The notes below the pieces were generated by a model. It was given only the letters and a program-made list of their open reading frames with translations. It was not told where the DNA came from and did not search any database. A program made the translations under genes and the position numbers. Of a DNA stretch of 41,705 nt, positions 22,558 to 30,799 are shown piece by piece. The stretch comes from JAHDCJ01 sp039028895. Lineage in GTDB: Bacteria; Bacteroidota; Bacteroidia; Chitinophagales; Saprospiraceae. How positions within the stretch are numbered: the stretch's first letter is position 1; every line of letters starts with the position of its first letter. Where the stretch lies: NCBI GenBank assembly GCA_039028895.1, contig JBCCHF010000048.1, forward strand, positions 1 through 41,705, written 5' to 3'.

Positions 22558-25500
22558 AGCGCAGGCACCACAAACAAAATCAGGAATGTGGACGTCATTA
22601 AACCACCAATGATCGTCCATCCCATGGGCGCCCATAATGTTCCACCTCTCAAGGTCAAAGGCAGCAACCCGCCGATGGTAGTTAAAGAGGTCAACACAAT
22701 AGGAATGAACCTGACTTTACCAGCTTCGACAATGGCAACGGTATCCTTAACCCCTTCCCTTCTTGCCTGGTTTGCAAAATCTACAAGGATAATAGAATCA
22801 TTAACGACTATGCCTATCAAACTGGTAAGCCCGATAAACGCTGTAAAAGAAATTGTGGACCCTGTCACGTACAAAGCTAGTAATGACCCTATTGCTGCGA
22901 ATGGCATTGCTGAGAAGATAACGAAGGGCTGTATGAATGACCTGAATTGAAGTACCAAAACAGCAAATATGCTGATTATGGCAAAAATGGCAGCTCGACC
23001 AATACCCCGTAAGGCCCTAAACATACTTTCTACTTCTCCGGAAACCGTAAACCGGTAACCTGGAGGGAATTCCATAGCCCTAACTAACTCTTCAACTTCT
23101 GCGGTGACACCATTGACATTATATCCTTCTTCTACATCAGCAGTAACTGTAATTGATCGCTCAAGGTTATAATGATGGATAAACTGAGGTTTCGATTCAA
23201 ATTCAAAACTAGCAATCTGACTTAATGGAAGAATTGCCCCTCCTAATGATTGGACATAAACCGAGTTAAAATCATTCATCTTAAAATTTCCACCTTTTGC
23301 AATACTGACCGTAACATCGTAAGAATTTCCGTCAGGATCGGAATAATCTGTAATACTAAGGCCTGAAATCGCCGTCCTTAGTACTCGATTAACTTCATCC
23401 ATGGTTACACCCATGGCAGCGGCTCTTTCTTTGTTGACTACTACCTTCAAGTCTGTTCTTGAAGCTTCCAGAGGATTATGCGTGTTATAAATACCATCTA
23501 CGATCTCCATTTTATTTTTGACTTCATCCCCGAGTCGCTTTAAGACTTCCATATCCTTCCCAATAATTCTAAACGCTACCGGAGCTGCCAAAGGGGCTCC
23601 CTGTTCAAACTCCTTTACCTCTACCCTTGCACCTGGCACATTTTTGAATTCAGACCGGAGTCGTCTTACTATTTCAGAATAAGAATCCGGATCATAATCT
23701 TTCAGGTTTACCAGTATTTGACCAAGGTTTTCTGCCCTGGTAACTGGAAACATATTGTAATAAATCTTAGGGTTTTGCCTTCCTGCACTACTAGCATAGC
23801 CAGAGATCAAATCCTCCTGTTGGAGTTGTTCTTCAATTTGTAAGACAATAGCATCAGTGCGCTCAAGATCAGTACCAGAAGGTGTATTCACATTGATCAA
23901 AAACGTGGGCTTTTCAGCTTTTGGAAAGAAACTAAGACCGATAATCGGAATTAGGTATACGCTCCCTACGAAAAGAATTATGGCAAAAAGAATCGTGGTT
24001 TTGGGAAACTCCAGCACCTTTTTCAGCATGCCTGCATAGTTCTTATCAATAAAGCTCGATAAAGCTTTTTGCAGAACGGTCTTCTTTCGGTTTTCTCCGG
24101 TTTTAAAAAACTTTGAAGCCAGAAATGGGGTAAAAGCAAGCGCCACTAATAATGATGCTGCGACGGTAAAAATCACAGTTACAGGCATGCTTTTCAAAAA
24201 ATCACCACTGGCATCCTGAACACTTAAAAGTGGCGCAAAGGCAAAAATGGTCGTCAATGTCGCTGTGGTTATTGGCCAACCGACCTGTGTGGCACCTTTT
24301 ATGGCAGCCATTACAGGGTTTTCACCCAATTCTATATAGCGGTCTACATTTTCGACAACTACAATAGCGTTATCAACCAGCAATCCCAGTGCTACAATCA
24401 AACCGGCAATACTAATCTGCTGAATCCCGAACCCCGCTAAATCAACAAACCCAAGACCGATTATTATAGATACCGGAATTGCCAACAGAATTAAAACTGA
24501 TGGCCGAAAACCTACCATGAGCAAAATAACCACTCCAACCAGTAACATTCCCTGAAGCAGATTGAGGAAAAAATCGTTGACCCTTAACCGGACGCTATCC
24601 GTCTGATCAAAAGCCAAACTCAACTCAATACCATCCGGTAACATTTCCTGGATATCTTCGTTAATCGCTTTTACTGATTTGTCAATATCGAAAATATTGG
24701 TACTTGCTTTTTGCTCAGCAACCACAAATACAGCCGGCTTTCCGTTAAATCGATGTCTGAAATACTCCTCCTTTACTCCAAACTCAACTTCTGCAATATC
24801 CTTCAAATAGATTATCCTGCCATTTATCGAATGGACGATAGTATTCTCAATGTCCAGCAGACTTGAGAAAGTAGAATTGACACTTACATTAAAATCCCGC
24901 GTACCGAAATTTACATTTCCACTGGGTAAGGACTCGTTTGCCTGTACCACCGACCCTATAACCTGGTTCAATGGCAGTTTCATCTGTGCCATCTTCTCCA
25001 TGTTCAAGTCGATCTTTACTTCTTTTTCAGGAATTCCCGAAGTGTTTACTGTTCTGATGCCAGGCACCAGCTCGATCCGTTCTTTTAGTAATTCAGCGAA
25101 TGTCTCTATTTCGTCAAAAGAAGTTGAATCAGCCGTAAAAGCAAATTGATAGATATTGACATCTTCCGCAGAGAAAGCATTGATTTCGAATTCGATGATG
25201 GATTCAGGAAGTGTCTGTTTTACAGCGCTTAATTCCTGGGTAACTTCCTGTAGTTTTTGGTCAAAATCTATCCCATACTGATAGCGCAATCCGATATTAG
25301 CCGCATTTTCATAAGCTGAACCACTGACTTCTTCAATATCATCAATTTTCCTGATGGCATCTTCAAGAGGCTGTAGCACTTCTTTTTCAACTTTTTCTGC
25401 CGAAGCTCCAGGATAAATTACGGTAATCAAAGCACCAGGAGAAGTGAAAGCCGGATCCTCTGATCGTGGCATTGTCAAAACAGAAAAAACACCCCCAAGT

Positions 25501-25565
25501 ACAAACATAGACAGTACAAGAAGCGTAAACCGATAATTTTCTATGGCAAGCTTGGGAATGATCAT
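22527..25565 (-). CDS. RND family efflux transporter permease (AcrB-like)
   Basis: The 1012-residue protein has the duplicated RND layout: a first helix (about 10-30), a large periplasmic loop with PGASAEKVEKEVLQPLEDAI (52-71), membrane helices 2-6 (about 335-480), a second loop, and helices 8-12 (from about 850). The helix 4 motif is GLLVDNAIVVVENV with D398; the second Asp of AcrB (D407-D408 there) is replaced by N399, which is common in this branch. The second half repeats NDSIILVDFANQ. The protein pumps drugs, lipids or other small molecules out with proton energy. The gene starts 2 nt after the adaptor gene stop and completes a TolC-adaptor-pump operon. Confidence 0.93.
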   Translation of the reverse strand: MIIPKLAIENYRFTLLVLSMFVLGGVFSVLTMPRSEDPAFTSPGALITVIYPGASAEKVEKEVLQPLEDAIRKIDDIEEVSGSAYENAANIGLRYQYGIDFDQKLQEVTQELSAVKQTLPESIIEFEINAFSAEDVNIYQFAFTADSTSFDEIETFAELLKERIELVPGIRTVNTSGIPEKEVKIDLNMEKMAQMKLPLNQVIGSVVQANESLPSGNVNFGTRDFNVSVNSTFSSLLDIENTIVHSINGRIIYLKDIAEVEFGVKEEYFRHRFNGKPAVFVVAEQKASTNIFDIDKSVKAINEDIQEMLPDGIELSLAFDQTDSVRLRVNDFFLNLLQGMLLVGVVILLMVGFRPSVLILLAIPVSIIIGLGFVDLAGFGIQQISIAGLIVALGLLVDNAIVVVENVDRYIELGENPVMAAIKGATQVGWPITTATLTTIFAFAPLLSVQDASGDFLKSMPVTVIFTVAASLLVALAFTPFLASKFFKTGENRKKTVLQKALSSFIDKNYAGMLKKVLEFPKTTILFAIILFVGSVYLIPIIGLSFFPKAEKPTFLINVNTPSGTDLERTDAIVLQIEEQLQQEDLISGYASSAGRQNPKIYYNMFPVTRAENLGQILVNLKDYDPDSYSEIVRRLRSEFKNVPGARVEVKEFEQGAPLAAPVAFRIIGKDMEVLKRLGDEVKNKMEIVDGIYNTHNPLEASRTDLKVVVNKERAAAMGVTMDEVNRVLRTAISGLSITDYSDPDGNSYDVTVSIAKGGNFKMNDFNSVYVQSLGGAILPLSQIASFEFESKPQFIHHYNLERSITVTADVEEGYNVNGVTAEVEELVRAMEFPPGYRFTVSGEVESMFRALRGIGRAAIFAIISIFAVLVLQFRSFIQPFVIFSAMPFAAIGSLLALYVTGSTISFTAFIGLTSLIGIVVNDSIILVDFANQARREGVKDTVAIVEAGKVRFIPIVLTSLTTIGGLLPLTLRGGTLWAPMGWTIIGGLMTSTFLILFVVPALYRLMAKSDD

Positions 25566-25567
25566 TT

Positions 25568-26695
25568 TTACTCGGTTTTCACCAATACTTTTGTTCCTGT
25601 AAAGAGATATTCAACACCGAGTGTTACAACTTGATCCATATCAGGTGGATGACCACTAATAATCACATCCTCCCCTTCAATATCAAGGATCGAGACTTTA
25701 ATTTTACGTGCATAATCGTTTTCATCTACTGAGAATACAAACCCACTCTTTCCATTGGCTTCGATAAGTGCCTGAGCAGGAATAGCATGCAATGAGTTAA
25801 GACTTTCAGGAAGAATGGTAACACTTCCAATAAAGCCGGGAAGCAATTTTTTCGCTTCTGTTTCAACTTCAATAGAGACATCAAAGGTGGCAGACTCAGG
25901 ATTAATCACAGGAGAAATCTCAATTACCTTACCGGAAAATTCAAAATCGGGGTAGGCAAAAAACCTGACTTTTGCTTCATTATTTTCTGCAACATTCACA
26001 ACATCTGATTCCGTAAGTCCAGCCTTTAGAATGGCTCTTTCCTTACTGGAGGAAAAAATGAGCACCGGCATACCTGGTCCTGTCATCTCATTAGGTTCTG
26101 CCAGCCTACTTAATATTTTACCTTCATGGGGAGCGAAGATCGTAGAATGCTCGTAGTTAAAGTTGGCGATCTTGTCATTGCTTTTTGCCATAGACAACGC
26201 CTCATTCGCCAATTCAAATTCTCTTTCCGCGAGATCATAAGCGGTTTGGGTATTATTCAAATCATCTTCAATAATTACAGAATCGCGGAAAAGGGCATTA
26301 GCAGACTCTAAATCTCTTTTTGATTTCTCCAATGCCAGTGTGGCTCTTTCAATGTTGATTGATGCTTGCTGTTTAGCTGACTCTGATTGTTTTAGTCTCT
26401 GTTCGATTTCAGTAAGATCCAGCTTAGCTAAAGGTTGTCCTTTTTTCACTTTATCTCCTTCTGAGACGTAAATAGCTTTGATTAAGCCTCCTGTTTTAAA
26501 TGAAAGCTTAACGAGGTCATCTGGCTCAAGAACACCACTAGCCTTAATACCCGGAGCATGTTCTATAAGTTTAACAGGAGCAAGCTGGACAGCAACCCTT
26601 GCTTCTTCTTTAGCCAAATCCGGGGACTTAGGGCGACAGGCAAAACAAAACACGAAACAAAGCAAAAACAGGTAACCGTTATTTTTCATATTCAT
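25568..26695 (-). CDS. RND efflux periplasmic adaptor (HlyD/MFP family lipoprotein)
   Basis: Starting at ATG 26695 the protein has 375 residues with a lipoprotein signal (start MNMKNNGYL, lipobox ending FCFAC). An upstream in-frame start would run into the TolC-like gene, whose stop is 1 nt before this ATG; a second ATG at 26689 is also possible. The layout is the usual adaptor: a beta strand, the lipoyl half (GVLEPDDLVKLSFKTGGLIKAIYVSEGDKVKKGQPLAKLD), a long helical hairpin, the second lipoyl half (FAPHEGKILSRLAEPNEM), and beta-barrel and proximal domains. It links the RND pump to the outer-membrane channel. The gene is 2 nt ahead of the pump gene. Confidence 0.92.
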   Translation of the reverse strand: MNMKNNGYLFLLCFVFCFACRPKSPDLAKEEARVAVQLAPVKLIEHAPGIKASGVLEPDDLVKLSFKTGGLIKAIYVSEGDKVKKGQPLAKLDLTEIEQRLKQSESAKQQASINIERATLALEKSKRDLESANALFRDSVIIEDDLNNTQTAYDLAEREFELANEALSMAKSNDKIANFNYEHSTIFAPHEGKILSRLAEPNEMTGPGMPVLIFSSSKERAILKAGLTESDVVNVAENNEAKVRFFAYPDFEFSGKVIEISPVINPESATFDVSIEVETEAKKLLPGFIGSVTILPESLNSLHAIPAQALIEANGKSGFVFSVDENDYARKIKVSILDIEGEDVIISGHPPDMDQVVTLGVEYLFTGTKVLVKTE

Positions 26696-26696
26696 A

Positions 26697-28106
26697 TTAC
26701 ATTCCAATAACCCTTTGAAAATCTGCCCATTGGATAAGATGCTCATATTTCCTGATAACCAGGGATTTCGAAGATCTGGTCAACAGGTTTCTGCCATCCA
26801 ACCATTCGAGTAAGGTGCTTTTTTCATTCCTGTAAAGAGCTTCTACTATATCAAATCCTCGGCTGGCAGCTTCATATTCACTTTGAGCGGCTTCCATCTT
26901 CTTCCTAGATGTTTTTAGTGCATTGTGCTGCCTCATAACTTCGAGTCTTATTTGATTCGTGACTTCTTCCTTTTGCACTGTGCGTCTCTCGATCTCCACC
27001 TGGGCTTCCTGGACTCTGGCATTTTGCCTCAATCCTGAAAATATATTCCATCTGAACACAAGGGACCCAATAAAGAAATCATCATCAGCACCAAAGCTAT
27101 ATTTTTCGCCCTGTATCCCATAGTCAACTACAGCAGATAATGTGGGCCACTTTCTAGAAACTTCAAGTTTCCTTTGCTCTTTTGCCGTACTAATCCCCAG
27201 GTTGAGTTGATTGACTTCCTCCCTTTTATTAATGGCAGACTCAAGGTAATCCTCAATATTAGCAATTTCGAGTAGGTCAATATTCTTGTTTGCATCGACC
27301 TCAATCTCTTCATTGAGAGATCTGTTCAGCAGAAAATTAAAATAAGCTTTCGCAATGGCAATATTACCTTCAACTTCGGCTAGTTCAGCTTCCAGTTTAC
27401 TTTTTTCTGCTTCTATTCTATAAACCGGGTAACTGGTTGACTTTTTTAGTTTCAAGATTTTTCTGGCATTTTCAAGATGGTTGTCCACCAGTTTTAGTGC
27501 ATCCTCGACTACAGTCTCGACCTCGATGGCTATCAGATATTGGTAATAGGCTGTTTTTATCTGTGCAACAAGTTCACGCTCATAAACGTCTCGCTGGGAA
27601 GCCATAAGCTCAGAAAAGTTATCAGCAATTCTTTTCCGGATGATAAATTCTGGTTGAAAAACAGGTTGGTAAAGCCGCAATTTGGTTTCCTGATCCGTTT
27701 CCCTAAGGAAGTTAATCTCATCATTAGGCACAAATTCAGGGAATCGAGTGTCTGGAATGTCAATTGGACCAGGAATGTTTTCAGCTGCGTCCAATAAGGC
27801 GTTAAGGCTTTGGTAAACAGGGTTTACCAGGTCTCCCACCGGGATTTCCTCAGAGCGGCCTCCCCTTGCTACGGAGTATCTGGCTTCTAAAGACAATGCC
27901 GGATACATAAGACTTCGTGCCTGGCGGACTGTTTGCAGGCTTTTCTCAAACTCAAAGTTTTTTTGCTTCAATGCCAGATTGTTAAGGAGTCCTTCCTCAA
28001 TGTATGATTCCAGCAAACTGTTGGATTCTTGTTGTGCAGAGACCTTGAAGGATAAAGTAAGCAGGATACAGAAAATTGGCCAATAAAGGCCATGAGTAAG
28101 CCTCAT
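26697..28106 (-). CDS. TolC family outer-membrane channel protein
   Basis: From ATG 28106 the protein has 469 residues with a signal peptide (start MRLTHGLYWP, ending KVSAQ). The frame extends 18 codons further upstream, but those residues lack signal character, so I use the later start. The TolC repeat layout is seen: two helical halves with LLESYIEEGLLNNLALKQKN near the N-terminus, AYYQYLIAIEVETVVEDALKLV in the first half, and SRKWPTLSAVVDYG and VFRWNIFSG in the second. It forms the outer-membrane duct for the downstream adaptor and RND pump, with which it makes a tight operon (1- and 2-nt gaps). No regulator gene is adjacent. Confidence 0.92.
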   Translation of the reverse strand: MRLTHGLYWPIFCILLTLSFKVSAQQESNSLLESYIEEGLLNNLALKQKNFEFEKSLQTVRQARSLMYPALSLEARYSVARGGRSEEIPVGDLVNPVYQSLNALLDAAENIPGPIDIPDTRFPEFVPNDEINFLRETDQETKLRLYQPVFQPEFIIRKRIADNFSELMASQRDVYERELVAQIKTAYYQYLIAIEVETVVEDALKLVDNHLENARKILKLKKSTSYPVYRIEAEKSKLEAELAEVEGNIAIAKAYFNFLLNRSLNEEIEVDANKNIDLLEIANIEDYLESAINKREEVNQLNLGISTAKEQRKLEVSRKWPTLSAVVDYGIQGEKYSFGADDDFFIGSLVFRWNIFSGLRQNARVQEAQVEIERRTVQKEEVTNQIRLEVMRQHNALKTSRKKMEAAQSEYEAASRGFDIVEALYRNEKSTLLEWLDGRNLLTRSSKSLVIRKYEHLIQWADFQRVIGM

Positions 28107-28208
28107 GTCTGGTTTTATTTGCAAATTTAGAATATGTGCCTGAAAAACAATTTTTTCCATGTATAATAATGGTATAAGATTGCATTAGTTGAATTCAAAG
28201 AAAAATAA

Positions 28209-28239
28209 TTGTCAAAATGTCAATAAAGTATTATACTTG
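28209..28239 (+). promoter_or_regulatory. Predicted promoter ahead of the DUF3822-rsmD-coaD operon
   Basis: TTG (28209-28211) is followed after 20 nt by TATACTTG (28232-28239), one base from TAnnTTTG, 30 nt upstream of the start at 28270. The same -7 box variant occurs at the blaI promoter. Confidence 0.5.
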
Positions 28240-28269
28240 CGGTCATAGTAACTATGAAATATCCATTCT

Positions 28270-28872
28270 ATGAAAATCATCATTAACCTTTTGCTTGTAC
28301 TTGTTATCGGAGCTCTGATTTACTTTGTTGCTGATGGCATCTACGAACCCATCCAATTCAAGGCTGAAAAAGACAGACGTGTCGATGCTGTTGTAGACCA
28401 ATTAAAGAAAGTCAGAACTGCTCAATTGGCTTTCAGAGGTATCACCGGAAAATTTGCTCATGACTTTGACACCCTCAAAGAAGTGTTACACAACGATTCC
28501 TTTGAGATCATTCGTGTTTTCGGAAATCCGGATGACGACGAAGATGGCGAAGAAGTCATCTACGAAACCATACTGGTTAGTGCAAAAGACTCCATTAACA
28601 AGTTAGGACTTGACCTCGACTCCATTAAGCTGATTCCGTTTGGAGGAGGTAAAGCATTTGATGTTAAGGCAGAAGTAATTGAGTACCAAAGTACAAAAGT
28701 ACCTGTAGTAGAAGTAAGAGCAGCATTTAAGGATTTTATGGGAGAATATGCAAATCCCGTTTATAAGCGGTATGATAACTCATATAATCCCGATGATCCT
28801 ACCGAACCAAAGTATTTTTTGAAGTTCGGGGATATGAATAGACCATCAACATCTGGCAGTTGGGACAATTAA
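28270..28872 (+). CDS. Membrane-anchored protein, unknown function
   Basis: The 200-residue protein has one N-terminal membrane helix (about 3-23) and a soluble part of about 175 residues. Its first soluble section is helical (EPIQFKAEKDRRVDAVVDQLKKVRTAQLAFRGITGKF, 26-62), then an acidic stretch (DDDEDGEE) and a beta-rich region rich in lysine and valine. I do not recognise a family. It leads the operon that continues with DUF3822, rsmD and coaD; its last codons overlap the DUF3822 start by 13 nt, so it is co-transcribed with housekeeping genes. A role in envelope or ribosome-related housekeeping is possible but unsupported. Confidence 0.7.
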   Translation: MKIIINLLLVLVIGALIYFVADGIYEPIQFKAEKDRRVDAVVDQLKKVRTAQLAFRGITGKFAHDFDTLKEVLHNDSFEIIRVFGNPDDDEDGEEVIYETILVSAKDSINKLGLDLDSIKLIPFGGGKAFDVKAEVIEYQSTKVPVVEVRAAFKDFMGEYANPVYKRYDNSYNPDDPTEPKYFLKFGDMNRPSTSGSWDN

Positions 28873-29714
28873 AAAGGAATATAGTAGAAGATTCATTTAG
28901 TTTAAATTCTACTGCTTCATACGACCTGTCCATTCTAGTAGGAGTGGACAGGTTTTTTTATTTGGTGAATGACGATCAAAACCGGGTTTTGGCTTTGAGA
29001 CAATATAATTTTGCTAATAAGGGAAGTTTTGTATTATTAAAATCACCACTTAAATTGACCCTGGTAAACGATAAATTGCTAGGTCAGGGTTATCGAAAAA
29101 CCAGAGTTGGATTATTTTCAAAGCGCTCAGCATTAATTCCTGAATCATTGTTTGAAACAGGAAAAGAACAAATTTACCTTACCAACACCTCCCCCGCCGA
29201 AGATGTAGAAAAAGTTTTTAACGACAAGGTTGAAGGTCAAGGGGTAAGAAATGTTTATGCCTTTAACAGGGAAATATGGCAGTTATTAAACACTTATTTC
29301 CCCAAAGCAGTATTTTATCATGCCTCCACCCCTTTAATCGGGACAACTGGTAAACTGCCACTTTTCCAAGAAGGCAGTCACCTTCTGGTAAACGTGATTG
29401 GGCAGGATATGCAAATCATTCACTTTGATAAAGGAAAAATAATATTCCATAATACATTTACCTATCAAACCACCAATGATTTTGTGTACTATGTCATGCT
29501 GGTTATTGATCAGTTAGGATTAAGGGCTGAAAAGATTTCAACGAGTCTGTCAGGTGAATTAATGGAGGCGTCTGAGATCTTTGAACAGATCACACGTTAT
29601 ATTCGCCATGTAAATTTTGTAAACCGACCATCTTTCCTCAGATATTCTTCGAATTTTGATAATTTGCCTGAACATCTCTTCTTCGATCTTTACAGCTTAA
29701 AGTTATGCGGATAA
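28860..29714 (+). CDS. DUF3822 family protein
   Basis: The 284-residue protein matches the DUF3822 family of Bacteroidota by start (SYDLSILVGVDRFFYLV), middle (HASTPLIGTTGKLPLF, about 158-173) and order of strands; the fold suggests an ASKHA-like (actin/Hsp70) relative, which I recall rather than can show. Its function is unknown. The start is TTG at 28860 and overlaps the preceding gene by 13 nt; no ATG precedes the conserved part. It overlaps rsmD by 10 nt, and the gene order DUF3822-rsmD-coaD is conserved across the phylum as I know it. Confidence 0.78.
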   Translation: MGQLKRNIVEDSFSLNSTASYDLSILVGVDRFFYLVNDDQNRVLALRQYNFANKGSFVLLKSPLKLTLVNDKLLGQGYRKTRVGLFSKRSALIPESLFETGKEQIYLTNTSPAEDVEKVFNDKVEGQGVRNVYAFNREIWQLLNTYFPKAVFYHASTPLIGTTGKLPLFQEGSHLLVNVIGQDMQIIHFDKGKIIFHNTFTYQTTNDFVYYVMLVIDQLGLRAEKISTSLSGELMEASEIFEQITRYIRHVNFVNRPSFLRYSSNFDNLPEHLFFDLYSLKLCG

Positions 29715-30268
29715 TTTCCGGAAAATTCAAAGGTCGTCGTTTCTATCCTCCAGCTAAGAACTGGCCTACAAGACCAACCACAGATTTTGCCAAAGAAGGT
29801 CTATTCAACATCCTGCGGAACCAATTCGAGTTTGATGAAATAAAGGTTCTGGATCTTTTTTGTGGCACAGGGAACCATAGCTATGAATTTATCTCTAGAG
29901 GTTGTACTGATGTTACCTGTGTAGACAAGTTTAAAGGATGTATTGCATTTATTAAAGAGATTGCAGACAAACTAGAAATTGAAAAGGAACTTCGAGTCGT
30001 CAGAGCTGATGTGTTCAAATTCATTGCAAGTGTAAGAGATACCTACGATTACATCTTTGCAGGCCCACCTTATGGTTTAGCTAATATGGATAGTATTCCC
30101 GACCTTATCTTTGAACATAGTCTCATCAAGTCCGGTGGATGGTTTGTTATGGAGCATAACCCAAACCACGATTATTCAGGTCATCCCAATTTTGTTGAGG
30201 CCCGTCATTACGGGAAAACGATTTTTTCTATTTTTACTCCAACCGCTTTAAATTCTGAAAATGAGTGA
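29705..30268 (+). CDS. rsmD: RsmD-like 16S rRNA (guanine-N2)-methyltransferase with altered motif IV
   Basis: The 187-residue protein starts MRIISGKFKGRRFYPP, has the PTTDFAKEGLFNIL signature (24-37), a SAM-binding motif I LDLFCGTGN (49-57) and the C-terminal FVMEHNPNHDY segment. RsmD methylates guanine 966 of 16S rRNA. The normal motif IV DPPY is here AGPPYG (119-124): the catalytic Asp is Gly120 (codon GGC at 30062-30064). One base change (GAC to GGC) would produce this, so either a real substitution or a sequencing error is possible. The gene overlaps DUF3822 by 10 nt and coaD by 8 nt, in keeping with co-expression. Confidence 0.85.
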   Translation: MRIISGKFKGRRFYPPAKNWPTRPTTDFAKEGLFNILRNQFEFDEIKVLDLFCGTGNHSYEFISRGCTDVTCVDKFKGCIAFIKEIADKLEIEKELRVVRADVFKFIASVRDTYDYIFAGPPYGLANMDSIPDLIFEHSLIKSGGWFVMEHNPNHDYSGHPNFVEARHYGKTIFSIFTPTALNSENE

Positions 30269-30722
30269 ACGATTAGCAGTTTTTCCCGGTTCATTTGACC
30301 CGATTACTATTGGTCATGTCAAAATTGTAAAACGTGCATTACCGATATTTGACAAGGTAATTGTTGCCATCGGTCAAAACTCTGCCAAAAAATACCTCTT
30401 CTCCCTCCAGCAAAGACTTGACTGGCTTGAAGATACATTTAAAGATGAACCAAAAGTGGAAGTAAGATATTATGAAAATCTGACCGCTCATTTCTGTAAT
30501 GAGGTTGGGGCCAGGTATTTGTTAAGAGGATTAAGAAATGCTTCTGATTTCGACTATGAGAAAACGATTTCACAGCTCAACACCATTGTTGGAGATGGCA
30601 TAGAAACAGTATTCTTTATCAGCGAACCCGCATACTCACATATCAGTTCCACCATTGTGAGAGAGATCATAAAAGGAGGCGGAGACGCCAGTCCTTTCCT
30701 TCCTTCTGCTATTAAACTCTGA
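30261..30722 (+). CDS. coaD: Phosphopantetheine adenylyltransferase
   Basis: The 153-residue protein has the nucleotidyltransferase core: FPGSFDPITIGH (8-19, the TxGH motif reads TIGH), RYLLRGLRNASDFDYEKTI (about 88-106), and ISSTIVRE (about 128-135) near the C-terminus. It makes dephospho-CoA from 4'-phosphopantetheine and ATP, the fourth step of CoA synthesis, in the cytoplasm. Length is as usual for CoaD. It overlaps rsmD by 8 nt and is probably the last gene of the operon; pruA has its own promoter 27 nt downstream. Confidence 0.95.
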   Translation: MSERLAVFPGSFDPITIGHVKIVKRALPIFDKVIVAIGQNSAKKYLFSLQQRLDWLEDTFKDEPKVEVRYYENLTAHFCNEVGARYLLRGLRNASDFDYEKTISQLNTIVGDGIETVFFISEPAYSHISSTIVREIIKGGGDASPFLPSAIKL

Positions 30723-30749
30723 CTGCGCATTTAATTGGCTGTTTTCGCA

Positions 30750-30779
30750 TTGTTTATCCCTGCATTTCCGGTATATTTG
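30750..30779 (+). promoter_or_regulatory. Bacteroidota-type promoter for pruA
   Basis: TTG at 30750-30752, a 19-nt spacer and TATATTTG at 30772-30779 match the Bacteroidota consensus exactly. Transcription would begin about 15 nt before the pruA start codon at 30800. This is the clearest promoter in the window. Confidence 0.75.
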
Positions 30780-30799
30780 CAGGCAAAAATTAATGCGCT

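Noticed and set aside
22527..28106. RND operon as a novel export system
   Set aside because: All three components and their order are standard for tripartite efflux; nothing distinguishes it beyond the VDN motif, which is common.
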